Shown here: positions 22,519 to 31,075 of the stretch, piece by piece
How positions within the stretch are numbered: position 1 is the first letter of the stretch
Layout: each line of letters starts with the position of its first letter
NCBI RefSeq assembly: GCF_002632875.1
Contig: NZ_NJCX01000001.1
Location: 259,485 to 323,484 of the forward strand
DNA: 64,000 nucleotides
Direction: 5' to 3'
Source of the DNA: Xenorhabdus kozodoii
GTDB taxonomy: Bacteria; Pseudomonadota; Gammaproteobacteria; Enterobacterales; Enterobacteriaceae
Made by a program: the position numbers and the translations under genes
The notes under the pieces: generated by a model
Told to the model about the DNA's origin: nothing
Database searches by the model: none
Seen by the model: only the letters and a program-made list of their open reading frames with translations

Positions 22519-22560
22519 AATAAAAAAGTGATAGGAATATATTCCTATCACTTTTTTATT
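22519..22560. terminator. Bidirectional terminator, perfect 42-bp palindrome
   Basis: Two exactly complementary 21-base arms meet at 22539/22540, with A runs on the left and T runs on the right. It serves hda on the plus strand and the ArsC-like gene on the minus strand. Confidence 0.9.
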
Positions 22561-22600
22561 GAAAAACGCGCTTATTGAAAAACGCCCTGATTAAAAATGG

Positions 22601-22972
22601 TTATAGCAGAATTTCTTTGACTTGCTCAGGAGGGCGCCCCAAACGAGCCTTATCACCAACAACCACAATCGGGCGTTCTATCAATTTGGGATTTTCAGAC
22701 ATCGCCTGGAGCAAGGCGTCTTGGGATAATGAGAGGTCACCAAGGTTCAATTCTTTGTAGCGCTCTTCCTGAGTACGCATCAGTTGGCGGGCATCTTTAA
22801 AATCAAGCTGTTTTAATAATACGGCAAGTTGTTCTGCTGTCGGTGGTGTATCAAGATAGTGAATGATTTCTGGCGTAATACCAAGTTCTTCAACCAACTT
22901 AAGGGTTTCACGGCTCTTTGAACAGCGAGGATTGTGGTAAAACGTCACTTTTTGTGTGTCAAAATTTTGCAT
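22601..22972 (-). CDS. ArsC-family glutaredoxin-dependent reductase-like protein (YfgD)
   Basis: A 123-residue thioredoxin-fold protein of the ArsC family. The start is taken as the ATG at 22972, preceded by GAGGG at 8 bp; an in-frame ATG at 22987 overlaps the bepA stop (ATGA). The catalytic cysteine is in YHNPRCSKSRETL, with the downstream arginine in NPKLIERPIVV, both standard for glutaredoxin-coupled arsenate reductases. E. coli has the same gene (yfgD) next to hda. Arsenate as the true substrate is unproven for this chromosomal branch. Confidence 0.9.
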   Translation of the reverse strand: MQNFDTQKVTFYHNPRCSKSRETLKLVEELGITPEIIHYLDTPPTAEQLAVLLKQLDFKDARQLMRTQEERYKELNLGDLSLSQDALLQAMSENPKLIERPIVVVGDKARLGRPPEQVKEILL

Positions 22973-22983
22973 GTAAAAGTCCC

Positions 22984-24447
22984 TCATTTTTCATATTGTT
23001 TGTAACTTTGTTGTAATTGGCGCAATTGATCAATGCGGGCATCATACCGCTCTTGTTCATAACTGCCCAATTTTGCCAATGCACTGGCTTTGCTTAGCTG
23101 TTCTATCGCGGAGTCAAAATTACCTTGCAATGCCATGATTTCCGCATAGGCGGCCAGTTCATCATTGTGTTTTCCTTGTGCACCGGCTGTCTTTCTTAAA
23201 AGTATCCAGGCATTAAGATCGTCAGGGTGGTTAAAGGTGTAACGAAACAGAAGTTGTGATGCCTGAGGGTACTTTTTGTCCATAAAATAGGCATTTGCGA
23301 GGTTAATTTGCAATACCGGTTTGTTTTTCTGCTTTTTAAGTGCATCCTGCAAGCGAGTGATAGCATTGGCATACTGTTTTTGTCCGATATCAATATCAGT
23401 CATTGTATCAATAAACCAAATATTATCCGGTTGCTTATCCAGTAATGGCGATAATATAGCCCTGGCCTCGGCATACTTTTTCTCTTCAGTAAGCAAAATG
23501 GCGCGTCCATAGGCCGCAGCAAGCTGTTCCTTGGCGGTTCCCTGGCTATATTTCTTTAGAAATTGATCAATGTAGGGACGTTGATCAGTTGAATACAGGG
23601 TTAAAATGCGCACACGGGCAAACAGAAAATCTTGAGAATCTGAAACCGTTTTCGCTGGATATTGATTGGCCCGATTGCGGGCGTCAGATAAACGGCTGGC
23701 CGGTAATGGGTGAGTGTATAGCATTTCAGGGAGCTTGGAGCTGTAACGGGATTGATCGACCAATATTTGCATGAAATCAGGCATACCGTGGGGATCAAAT
23801 CCCGCCCGACTGAGCGTCCGCATTCCAATTCGATCCGCTTCTTGCTCGTTCGCCTGAGTAAAACTGATTATGCCTTGTTGATAGCTTGCCAGTGTACCGC
23901 TAAGTGCTGCCATACCAGCCTGTGGATTGGCTATCATAAGCAGGATAGCACCCAATGTGCCCGTCCATGCCAGAGGGCGGGTACGTTTTTGTTCTTCCAT
24001 CCATCGTGCTAAATGCCGTTGGGTAATATGGGATATCTCATGTGCCATGACAGATGCCAGTTCACTTTCATTGCGGCTATAGCGAAATAAGCCCGAATGA
24101 AGAACAACATTACCACCGAAAAATGCGAGGGCATTAATATTAGGGTTATCTATCAGATAGAAATGGAAAGGGGTTTTGACTGAATCGGCATGAGTGACTA
24201 ATTTTTGGCCTAGCTGATTAATATATTGAGTCAGCAACGGGTCATAAATCAGAGGAGCCTGAGCCCTTATCGAGCGGATATATAAATCACCCATCACCAT
24301 TTCCTGATTGATGCTGAGGGTTGCTCCGGCTGTCGTGCCGATATCAGGCAGTGAATCTTCAACCGGGGCAGAGAACACAGGAGGGTTCCCCCATAACAAC
24401 AGGCTGATAAAAACGGTTATCAAAGATTTTTTTGACGTTTTTCTCAT
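22984..24447 (-). CDS. bepA: BepA, periplasmic outer-membrane-assembly metalloprotease/chaperone
   Basis: M48 zinc protease plus TPR chaperone that helps LptD mature and degrades stalled outer-membrane proteins near the BAM complex. It has 487 residues, as in E. coli. A signal peptide (about 1-26) precedes the HExxH zinc motif in VMAHEISHITQRHLA, the third zinc ligand lies in NEQEADRIGM, and TPR repeats fill about 310-480. The bepA-arsC order, overlapping by 4 bp at one candidate start, and the divergent perM are conserved in enterobacteria. Confidence 0.96.
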   Translation of the reverse strand: MRKTSKKSLITVFISLLLWGNPPVFSAPVEDSLPDIGTTAGATLSINQEMVMGDLYIRSIRAQAPLIYDPLLTQYINQLGQKLVTHADSVKTPFHFYLIDNPNINALAFFGGNVVLHSGLFRYSRNESELASVMAHEISHITQRHLARWMEEQKRTRPLAWTGTLGAILLMIANPQAGMAALSGTLASYQQGIISFTQANEQEADRIGMRTLSRAGFDPHGMPDFMQILVDQSRYSSKLPEMLYTHPLPASRLSDARNRANQYPAKTVSDSQDFLFARVRILTLYSTDQRPYIDQFLKKYSQGTAKEQLAAAYGRAILLTEEKKYAEARAILSPLLDKQPDNIWFIDTMTDIDIGQKQYANAITRLQDALKKQKNKPVLQINLANAYFMDKKYPQASQLLFRYTFNHPDDLNAWILLRKTAGAQGKHNDELAAYAEIMALQGNFDSAIEQLSKASALAKLGSYEQERYDARIDQLRQLQQSYKQYEK

Positions 24448-24595
24448 AAAGCGATTCTCATAAAATAGTGTGCTCCGTTTTTAGCTATCACTTTCATGAA
24501 TACTTTTTATGATAGAAGAGTATCTTAAAATCATTAACTATAATAAATTTTCGTGAAAAATACTTATTAAGTATTATCGCAAAGGAGTTGTGTTT

Positions 24596-25648
24596 ATGTT
24601 GGATATGGTTATGCAATGGTATCGTCGCCGTTTCGCTGATCCACAAATTGTTGCATTATTAATCATTTTATTGGTTGGTTTTGGGATCATCTACTTCTTT
24701 AATGGCATTCTGGCGCCTGTTCTTGCAGCCATTGTGCTGGCTTATTTGTTAGAGTGGCCGACAGTACAATTGAGCAAGTTAGGATGTAGCCGTACTCTCT
24801 CGGTGGCCATTGTATTGACGGTTTTTATGGGGATCAGTGCGTTAATGATTTTGATTGTTGCCCCAACTGTCTGGCAACAAGGTTTAAATTTGTTTTCCGA
24901 TCTTCCCAATATGATTAATCGATTTAATGAGTACGCGCATACTTTACCCTCTCGTTATCCTGCCCTGGTCGATGCCGGCATAATCGATATGGTTGCTGAT
25001 AATTTGCGTAGCAAACTCTCTTTGGCGGGGGAGTCCGTTTTTAAGTTTTCGGTTGCATCTCTGATTGGATTATTGGCACTGGCGATTTACCTGATCCTTG
25101 TCCCCTTGATGGTGTTCTTTCTGTTGAAAGATAAAAACCAAATGGTGGTGGCATTGAAACGTATATTGCCTCGCAATCGCAGTCTGGCAGGGAAAGTATG
25201 GCGCGAAATGAACCAGCAGATTACCAATTATATCCGCGGTAAAGTGACAGAAATGGTGATACTGACTCTCTGCACGTATGCGGTATTTGCCTTCTTTGGG
25301 TTGCGCTATTCCCTGTTGCTCGCCGTCTTAGTGGGTTTGTCTGTACTCGTTCCTTATATCGGCACCGTACTTGTTACCATGCCAGTGATTGTGGTGGCAT
25401 TGTTTCAATGGGGATTTGGGGCTGATTTCTGGGCGCTATTTGTCGCATATCTGGTGGTACAGGGGTTAGATGGCAATCTGCTTGTGCCAATCTTATTTTC
25501 GGAAGCCGTCAATCTTCATCCCCTTGTCATCATCCTTTCTGTTGTTATTTTTGGTGGATTATGGGGATTTTGGGGTGTTTTCTTTGCTATTCCACTTGCG
25601 ACCTTAATCAAGGCGGTTATTCATGCCTGGCCAGAAGAAAAAGAGTGA
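24596..25648 (+). CDS. perM: AI-2E-family permease PerM
   Basis: Polytopic inner-membrane protein of the AI-2E/YfgO exporter-like family, with 350 residues. The ATG at 24596 is used (AAAGGAG 8 bp upstream); a GTG six bases earlier is in frame. About eight hydrophobic segments are seen, including the conserved PYIGTVLVTMPV and QGLDGNLLVPIL blocks. The transported substrate is not established. It is divergent from bepA, as in E. coli. Confidence 0.93.
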   Translation: MLDMVMQWYRRRFADPQIVALLIILLVGFGIIYFFNGILAPVLAAIVLAYLLEWPTVQLSKLGCSRTLSVAIVLTVFMGISALMILIVAPTVWQQGLNLFSDLPNMINRFNEYAHTLPSRYPALVDAGIIDMVADNLRSKLSLAGESVFKFSVASLIGLLALAIYLILVPLMVFFLLKDKNQMVVALKRILPRNRSLAGKVWREMNQQITNYIRGKVTEMVILTLCTYAVFAFFGLRYSLLLAVLVGLSVLVPYIGTVLVTMPVIVVALFQWGFGADFWALFVAYLVVQGLDGNLLVPILFSEAVNLHPLVIILSVVIFGGLWGFWGVFFAIPLATLIKAVIHAWPEEKE

Positions 25649-25713
25649 CTATGGCAATGAGTAAGAACCAAATTGTTTTGAGTACGATGCCATAAAACAG
25701 CAAGCGCAAAAAT

Positions 25714-25743
25714 AAGTTGCCGCTTTATGACTTGCGGCAACTT
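25714..25743 (-). terminator. Terminator of the gcvR-bcp unit
   Basis: The 10-bp arms AAGTTGCCGC and GCGGCAACTT are followed on the minus strand by ATTTTTG. It lies 29 bp beyond the bcp stop. Confidence 0.8.
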
Positions 25744-25771
25744 AAAAACTATTGCACCTGTAGTGACAGGA

Positions 25772-26245
25772 TCACGATGAATGTTGTTTCAGGTAATCCA
25801 ATACAACCTGGTGATGTTCACTGGTTTTAAATTTATCAAAAACGTGTTCAATATTACCTTGTGGGTTAATTAAGAAACTGATGCGATGCATTCCGTCATA
25901 AGTTTTTCCCATGAACTGCTTTTTCCCCCACACACCAAATTGTTCAGCAACTTGATGATCAATATCAGAAAGTAGTGTGAAGTTCAGCATCTCTTTTTCT
26001 ACAAAGCGGGATAACTTTTCTGGTGCATCGGTGCTAATACCCAGCACTTCAACATTGGCGTCTTTCAGCTTATCTATTGAGTCACGTAAGCCACATGCCT
26101 GAACAGTGCAGCCTGGTGTCATTGCTTTGGGATAAAAATAAACTAAAACACGTTGGCCTTTGAAATCAGGTAAACTAATGGTTTCGCCATCTTGGTCAGG
26201 AAGGCTGAATTGAGGGGCCTTATCACCGGCTTTCAATGGGCTCAT
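25772..26245 (-). CDS. bcp: Thiol peroxidase Bcp (peroxiredoxin Q)
   Basis: Cytoplasmic peroxiredoxin reducing H2O2 and organic peroxides with thioredoxin. It has 157 residues from the ATG at 26245 (MSPLKAGDKAPQFSLPDQDG), preceded by GGAG. The peroxidatic cysteine is in KAMTPGCTVQACGLRD, and its second Cys (QAC) gives the atypical 2-Cys arrangement. The open frame extends upstream into gcvR, but that part is not expected to be translated. It lies immediately downstream of gcvR, as in E. coli. Confidence 0.95.
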   Translation of the reverse strand: MSPLKAGDKAPQFSLPDQDGETISLPDFKGQRVLVYFYPKAMTPGCTVQACGLRDSIDKLKDANVEVLGISTDAPEKLSRFVEKEMLNFTLLSDIDHQVAEQFGVWGKKQFMGKTYDGMHRISFLINPQGNIEHVFDKFKTSEHHQVVLDYLKQHSS

Positions 26246-26259
26246 CACTCGTTCTCCGT

Positions 26260-26817
26260 TTAATCGTTTTGATTTAAAAGATTTTGTACCATAATACTGC
26301 CTTGTGCGTTTAATTCTGTACATAGATGATGAAAATTTTCTTTAAATATCGAGCCATTATCATCAAATGGGTTGTGGCCTGTAATTTGGATTTGCAGGCG
26401 GGCAGGGTGATCGCCTTCGGCTGGGTGAGTTTTTGATATCAGTTCGGCGATATTAAAATCTTGGGTGGTAAATAAATTGGTAAAACGTTCAACAATGCCT
26501 GGTGAATCATTGACATCTACCTTAACGGTGATAGTTGAAGGAAATTTTTTCTGAACACCGCATCGAGTACGTTTCATCACGATGAGTAATTCAAGTTCTG
26601 CGCCCTTTTGCGGCAAGGTGGATTCGATCAACGTAATGGCGTTCCAGCTACCAGATAGCAACATGATAAAAGTAAATTCTTCGCCAAACATTGCTAACCG
26701 GCTGTCTTCAATATTACAGCCGCATGTACTCACGAGACGGGTGATAGTATTGACGATGCCGGGACGATCTGCACCCAGGGCGGTGATCACTAAAAAATGC
26801 GGTTCTGATGTTGGCAA
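26260..26817 (-). CDS. gcvR: GcvR, glycine cleavage system repressor
   Basis: ACT-domain regulator that holds GcvA in its repressing state when glycine is scarce. It has 185 residues. Two ACT domains lie at about 5-85 (VITALGADRPGIVNTITRLV) and 95-175 (VDVNDSPGIVERFTNLF). The start is a TTG at 26817, supported by AAAGGA upstream and by the same N-terminal length as E. coli GcvR. It is divergent from dapA across about 240 bp, and bcp follows 14 bp downstream. Confidence 0.93.
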   Translation of the reverse strand: MPTSEPHFLVITALGADRPGIVNTITRLVSTCGCNIEDSRLAMFGEEFTFIMLLSGSWNAITLIESTLPQKGAELELLIVMKRTRCGVQKKFPSTITVKVDVNDSPGIVERFTNLFTTQDFNIAELISKTHPAEGDHPARLQIQITGHNPFDDNGSIFKENFHHLCTELNAQGSIMVQNLLNQND

Positions 26818-27061
26818 AGCGATTTTCCTTTAATTTTAGTTGGTGATTGTTGTGGAGGTTGTGTTTAAACATAAAAAATGATCAAGGGAAGGTCAATCGC
26901 ATTTGTCGCGAGAGCAAAATTATAATTTCTGTTTAATTGGCTACACTTGATATTAACAAAATTCATTGAAATCGCGTGGTTAAAGAGTTTTCTTCTGTCT
27001 GACAAGAAAGTACCATGAACTTCTCATTTGCAGTTTTAGGTTTAACTAAGGGGAAATGGCA

Positions 27062-27961
27062 ATGGTAAGCAATCATTCTGGTTTCACAGGCAGTATAGTT
27101 GCATTGATAACACCGATGGACTCCGCAGGTCAGATTGATAAGGCCAGTTTGAGGAAATTAGTTGATTATCATATCGCCAGTGGTACATCTGCGATTGTGT
27201 CTGTTGGAACAACGGGCGAGTGTGCAACACTTAACCATGACGAACACGTTGATGTTGTACTGACAACGCTGGAAATCGCTGATGGGCGTATTCCGGTGAT
27301 TGCAGGAACAGGGGCAAATGCTACAGCAGAAGCCATCTCTCTGACTAACCGTTTCGAAAACACCGGTGTTGTGGGTTGCCTGTCAGTCACACCTTATTAT
27401 AATAGACCCTCACAGGAAGGTTTATATTTGCACTATAAGGCAATAGCTGAGAATACTGACTTACCACAAATTCTGTATAATGTGCCATCTCGTACCGGAT
27501 GTGATTTATTGCCGCCGACCGTTGCTCGCTTGGCGAAACTGAAAAATATTGTTGCACTTAAGGAAGCGACGGGGAACTTAAGTCGTGTTAGTCAGATCCA
27601 AGAATTGGTTAGTGATGAAAATTTCATTCTCCTGAGTGGTGATGATGCAAGTTTTGTCGACTTTATGCAGCTTGGTGGTAAGGGCGTTATTTCTGTCACT
27701 GCAAATGTTGCGGCAGCAGAAATGGCACGGGTGTGTGAATTGTCTAAGCAAGGTGAATTTTTGCCAGCTCGTGACCTGAATAACCAACTGATGGAATTGC
27801 ATCATCAATTATTTGTTGAACCTAGCCCGACGCCAGTGAAGTGGGCTTGTCGCCAATTGGGGTTGATTGCCGATGATACATTGCGTTTACCCATGGTTCC
27901 GTTAACGCAAGAAGGGCAAATTCCAGTTGGCAGGGCCTTGAAAGTAGCTGGATTACTGTAA
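27062..27961 (+). CDS. dapA: 4-hydroxy-tetrahydrodipicolinate synthase
   Basis: First committed step of lysine and diaminopimelate synthesis: condenses aspartate semialdehyde with pyruvate. It has 299 residues from the ATG at 27062 (8 bp after AAGGGG); the ATG at 27056 is too close to the ribosome site. The active-site tyrosine is in [14 protein letters not shown] and the Schiff-base lysine in [12 protein letters not shown], with the [12 protein letters not shown] block intact. It has seven more N-terminal residues than E. coli DapA. bamC follows at 17 bp. Confidence 0.96.
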   Translation: MVSNHSGFTGSIVALITPMDSAGQIDKASLRKLVDYHIASGTSAIVSVGTTGECATLNHDEHVDVVLTTLEIADGRIPVIAGTGANATAEAISLTNRFENTGVVGCLSVTPYYNRPSQEGLYLHYKAIAENTDLPQILYNVPSRTGCDLLPPTVARLAKLKNIVALKEATGNLSRVSQIQELVSDENFILLSGDDASFVDFMQLGGKGVISVTANVAAAEMARVCELSKQGEFLPARDLNNQLMELHHQLFVEPSPTPVKWACRQLGLIADDTLRLPMVPLTQEGQIPVGRALKVAGLL

Positions 27962-27978
27962 ATATTTAGGGAATTTTA

Positions 27979-29025
27979 ATGGCAACATTATTGCAAAAAT
28001 CGAAGGTCATGAAAGTTGCTGGTCTGTCATTGGTGGTTTTTTTAGCTGCCTGCTCCAGCGATCAGCGCTATAAACGTCAGGTAAGCGGGGATCAATCCTA
28101 TCTTGACGCGCCTCCACTGAAACTGTTAAACGTTCCTGCGGGAATGATATTGCCGTTGCAAAATGGTGAGTACAATATTCCGACACTGGATGCAGCAGGG
28201 ACTGTGGGTAAAGATTTGGATATACGTCCTCCATTGCAAGCTCTTGCATTATTGACAGGTTCCCGCGTTGAAAATAGTGCTAACAGCAGTAAGTTGTTGC
28301 TTGAAAACACTCCTGAATACAACAATTTATGGTCGCAGGTAAACAAGGTGCTGGCGGAAGACGGGTATAAAATCAGCCATAAAGATGACGCTGCACAAAC
28401 CTTGACGACTGATTGGATTACCTGGCAACGGGCAGATGAAAATGTTCCTTATCAGGGGCGTTACCGCATTTCAGTCACCAAACAGGATTACCAAATCGCG
28501 CTATCTGTCGCAAATGAAGGTTTGAAACAGGCAGACAAGGAAATTACCGATCCGGTACAAATCCGGCGTTACAATATAGTGATGCTGAATAAATTGGCGA
28601 GTGACTTAAGCCGGCAACAAGAAACCGCGGGCCTGAGCGGTGCTAAAAATTCAGGGCCATTATCTGTACAAAGCGGTAGTGATAATACCGGGTTGCCGCA
28701 AATTATCGTGCGTGCACCCTATAACATAGTCTGGAACAGATTGCCATACGCGTTGGAAAGCATAGGCATGAAAGTCACGGATCGCACTCGTTCCACCGGA
28801 GCGATAGAAGTGACTTATGGAGAACGCAGTGCCTCTGATTGGAAAGCGCTGGGAGTGGAAGCGCCGTCGATCCGCGGAGGAAATTATAAGTTACAGGTGG
28901 GGGATTTGGATAACCGAAGCAGCCTGCAATTTATCAGTGACAATGGTAAGCCATTGACCCAATCTGAAAATGATCAAATGGTGGCTGCGCTAGAAGCCGC
29001 ATTTAGTCAATCCAAAGAGAAATAA
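27979..29025 (+). CDS. bamC: BamC, outer-membrane assembly lipoprotein
   Basis: Lipoprotein of the BAM complex that inserts outer-membrane beta barrels. It has 348 residues. The lipobox VFLAAC puts the acylated Cys at residue 25. The N-terminal unstructured segment that contacts BamD holds SSDQRYKRQVSGDQSY, and two helix-grip domains follow, the second including LQVGDLDNRSSLQFI. It lies 17 bp after dapA and is probably co-transcribed. A strong terminator follows directly. Confidence 0.95.
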   Translation: MATLLQKSKVMKVAGLSLVVFLAACSSDQRYKRQVSGDQSYLDAPPLKLLNVPAGMILPLQNGEYNIPTLDAAGTVGKDLDIRPPLQALALLTGSRVENSANSSKLLLENTPEYNNLWSQVNKVLAEDGYKISHKDDAAQTLTTDWITWQRADENVPYQGRYRISVTKQDYQIALSVANEGLKQADKEITDPVQIRRYNIVMLNKLASDLSRQQETAGLSGAKNSGPLSVQSGSDNTGLPQIIVRAPYNIVWNRLPYALESIGMKVTDRTRSTGAIEVTYGERSASDWKALGVEAPSIRGGNYKLQVGDLDNRSSLQFISDNGKPLTQSENDQMVAALEAAFSQSKEK

Positions 29026-29028
29026 TCT

Positions 29029-29053
29029 ATAAAGGGGCCTAAGGCCCCTTTAT
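29029..29053 (+). terminator. Terminator of dapA-bamC
   Basis: Perfect 11-bp stem ATAAAGGGGCC / GGCCCCTTTAT with a 3-base loop, three bases after the bamC stop, followed by ATTTT. Confidence 0.85.
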
Positions 29054-29116
29054 ATTTTGGCTGAGTTTTTTGTTTAATTAGTTACGTTTAAAGACGTCAT
29101 ATTTCTGGAGTGTAAG

Positions 29117-29830
29117 ATGCAGAAAAAAGCTGAGTTGTATCGTGGAAAGGCAAAAACAGTGTATGCCACTGATAATCCTGATTTACTTGTGCTGGAATTC
29201 CGTAATGATACATCAGCATTGGATGGTGAACGCATTGAACAGTTCGACCGCAAGGGAATGGTGAATAATAAATTCAATCATTTCATTATGAGCAAACTGG
29301 AAGAGGCGGGCATTCCGACGCAAATGGAGCGACTGTTATCAGATAATGAATCCTTGGTGAAAAAACTGGATATGGTGCCTGTTGAGTGCGTTATTCGTAA
29401 CCGTGCCGCAGGTTCCCTTGTTAAGCGACTGGGGGTGGAAGAGGGAATAGTGCTTAACCCGCCACTGTTTGACCTGTTTCTGAAAGATGATGCCAAACAC
29501 GATCCTATGGTCAATGAATCCTACTGTGAAACATTCGGGTGGGTGAGCAAAGCGCATTTATCTGAAATGAAGCGTCTGAGCTACAAGGCCAATGAAGTAT
29601 TGAGCAAACTGTTTGATGATGCGGGCCTGATTCTGGTGGATTTTAAATTAGAGTTTGGTTTATTTAAGGGGCAGGTCATATTGGGCGATGAATTTTCACC
29701 GGATGGTAGCCGCTTATGGGATAAGCAGACGATGGATAAAATGGATAAAGATCGTTTTCGCCAAAGTCTTGGTGGCTTGATCGAAGCGTATGAGGAAGTA
29801 GCACGTCGTATTGGCGTTATTTTGGATTAA
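29117..29830 (+). CDS. purC: SAICAR synthetase
   Basis: Purine synthesis: joins aspartate to CAIR using ATP. It has 237 residues, as in E. coli. [19 protein letters not shown] carries the ATP-binding start; [18 protein letters not shown] and the Mg/ATP segment LVDFKLEFG are conserved. It has its own terminators. E. coli purC is PurR-regulated, but no convincing PurR box was found here in the 90 bp upstream. Confidence 0.97.
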   Translation: MQKKAELYRGKAKTVYATDNPDLLVLEFRNDTSALDGERIEQFDRKGMVNNKFNHFIMSKLEEAGIPTQMERLLSDNESLVKKLDMVPVECVIRNRAAGSLVKRLGVEEGIVLNPPLFDLFLKDDAKHDPMVNESYCETFGWVSKAHLSEMKRLSYKANEVLSKLFDDAGLILVDFKLEFGLFKGQVILGDEFSPDGSRLWDKQTMDKMDKDRFRQSLGGLIEAYEEVARRIGVILD

Positions 29831-29842
29831 CGACGCAAACGA

Positions 29843-29899
29843 TTACCTGAAAAGTATCAGGTAAAATAGCAGGATGCCCGATGATAAAAGGGCATCCTG
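29843..29899 (+). terminator. Two tandem hairpins after purC
   Basis: TTACCTGA/TCAGGTAA (29843-29864) is followed by the 10-bp stem CAGGATGCCC/GGGCATCCTG (29870-29899). The second may also serve the convergent lipoprotein gene. Confidence 0.65.
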
Positions 29900-29930
29900 T
29901 CTCTGGTGGACATATTAAGTCAATTTTAGT

Positions 29931-30284
29931 TTAGAGCAGGGACTTGGTTTGTTGTTTCCAGCCTTTTTGTTGCATGCAGTTGTAATAAAACCCACTTCTG
30001 GAATCCTGATTAACATCTATCACGTAACTTTCAGTCATGGGAATACTTTGGTAGTAATAACCGTCTTTTCCACATTGGACACCATTCACGCAAGGTTGCC
30101 GCACTGTTTTTATCTGTGATCGTTGGGCGACTTCGTTTTTTACAGGAAATAAACTTGATGCTGACAGATGGCATTCAGCAGTAGCTTCACTGAAAGGAAC
30201 AGGATTACTCGTTGCGGGTACCCATTGAGTGGTACAACCCGCTAATGAGAGACAGATTATTATGGAGGAGGTTAATTTTTTCAT
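29931..30284 (-). CDS. Small lipoprotein of unknown function
   Basis: It has 117 residues from the ATG at 30284. The signal and lipobox MKKLTSSIIICLSLAGC give Cys17 as the lipidated residue. The mature part has four further cysteines (AECHL, RQPCVNG, VQCGK and YYNCMQ), suggesting two disulphides, and the ending FYYNCMQQKGW is common in small enterobacterial lipoproteins. It is inserted between purC and yeaL-tmcA, where E. coli has ypfJ. No ligand or partner can be inferred. Upstream, 30285-30622 contains no gene that I can see, only AT-rich sequence. Confidence 0.8.
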   Translation of the reverse strand: MKKLTSSIIICLSLAGCTTQWVPATSNPVPFSEATAECHLSASSLFPVKNEVAQRSQIKTVRQPCVNGVQCGKDGYYYQSIPMTESYVIDVNQDSRSGFYYNCMQQKGWKQQTKSLL

Positions 30285-30622
30285 ATCGTTTATATGAACG
30301 CATCTGAGCTGCAAGGCACTTCTTACAATCTTTCTGCATTCGCCTTAATAAAAATGTTGGTGTTTAAAGATTACACTATCAAGAAACAACGTTGTGTCTT
30401 GATTTGTGTGAGTAATTATTTATCGATGTGATTGCTTAAAGCAAGAGGGTTAACAAATTGCCAGTCGCTACGCTATTTAGCCAATCTTGGGATGGTACTT
30501 TATAAATATTTTTGATTAAGTACAAAAATTTTAAGTTATCATCTTGTCCGTGCCAGAATTTATGCTGCCTGACATAAAAAATCAAACATTGTCCTATCGA
30601 GGTTTACAGGAAATAAAAACTC

Positions 30623-31075
30623 ATGAGCCATATCGATCCCACTTTACTTATTTTGCTCGTGCTTGCAGGGCTTGGCATCATTAGTCATAACATAACAGTG
30701 ACACTTGCCATGTTATTTCTGCTGGTTGTTCGTATCACGCCATTGAATCAGTTTTTCCCTTGGTTGGAAAAATATGGCTTAACGATAGGTATCCTGATTC
30801 TGACTGTAGGAGTCATGGCACCTATCGCAAGCGGAAAAATCTCAGCGCAGGAAATTCTTGGTTCTTTCTTAAATTGGAAATCACTGTTAGCCATTGCTGT
30901 TGGCGTCATGGTGTCGTGGTTGGGAAGCCGTGGTGTGACTTTAATGTCTAGCCAGCCTTCTACCGTGGCTGGATTACTGGTCGGCACGGTGTTAGGTGTG
31001 GCTCTGTTTAGGGGCGTTCCTGTCGGCCCCCTGATTGCTGCTGGTCTTTTATCGCTCATGATTGGTAAGTCATGA
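30623..31075 (+). CDS. yeaL: YeaL-like inner-membrane protein (DUF441/UPF0756)
   Basis: A 150-residue membrane protein with four or five helices, collinear with E. coli YeaL ([48 protein letters not shown]). Function is unknown in the family. Its stop overlaps the tmcA start (ATGA at 31072-31075), so the two are translationally coupled; in E. coli yeaL is elsewhere in the genome, so the pairing is a rearrangement relative to it. Confidence 0.9.
   Translation: MSHIDPTLLILLVLAGLGIISHNITVTLAMLFLLVVRITPLNQFFPWLEKYGLTIGILILTVGVMAPIASGKISAQEILGSFLNWKSLLAIAVGVMVSWLGSRGVTLMSSQPSTVAGLLVGTVLGVALFRGVPVGPLIAAGLLSLMIGKS

Noticed and set aside
29030..29116. PurR operator for purC
   Set aside because: E. 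coli purC has one, but here no GCAAACG/CGTTTGC-like palindrome was found; the nearest GTTACGTTTAAAGACG has only one weak half.
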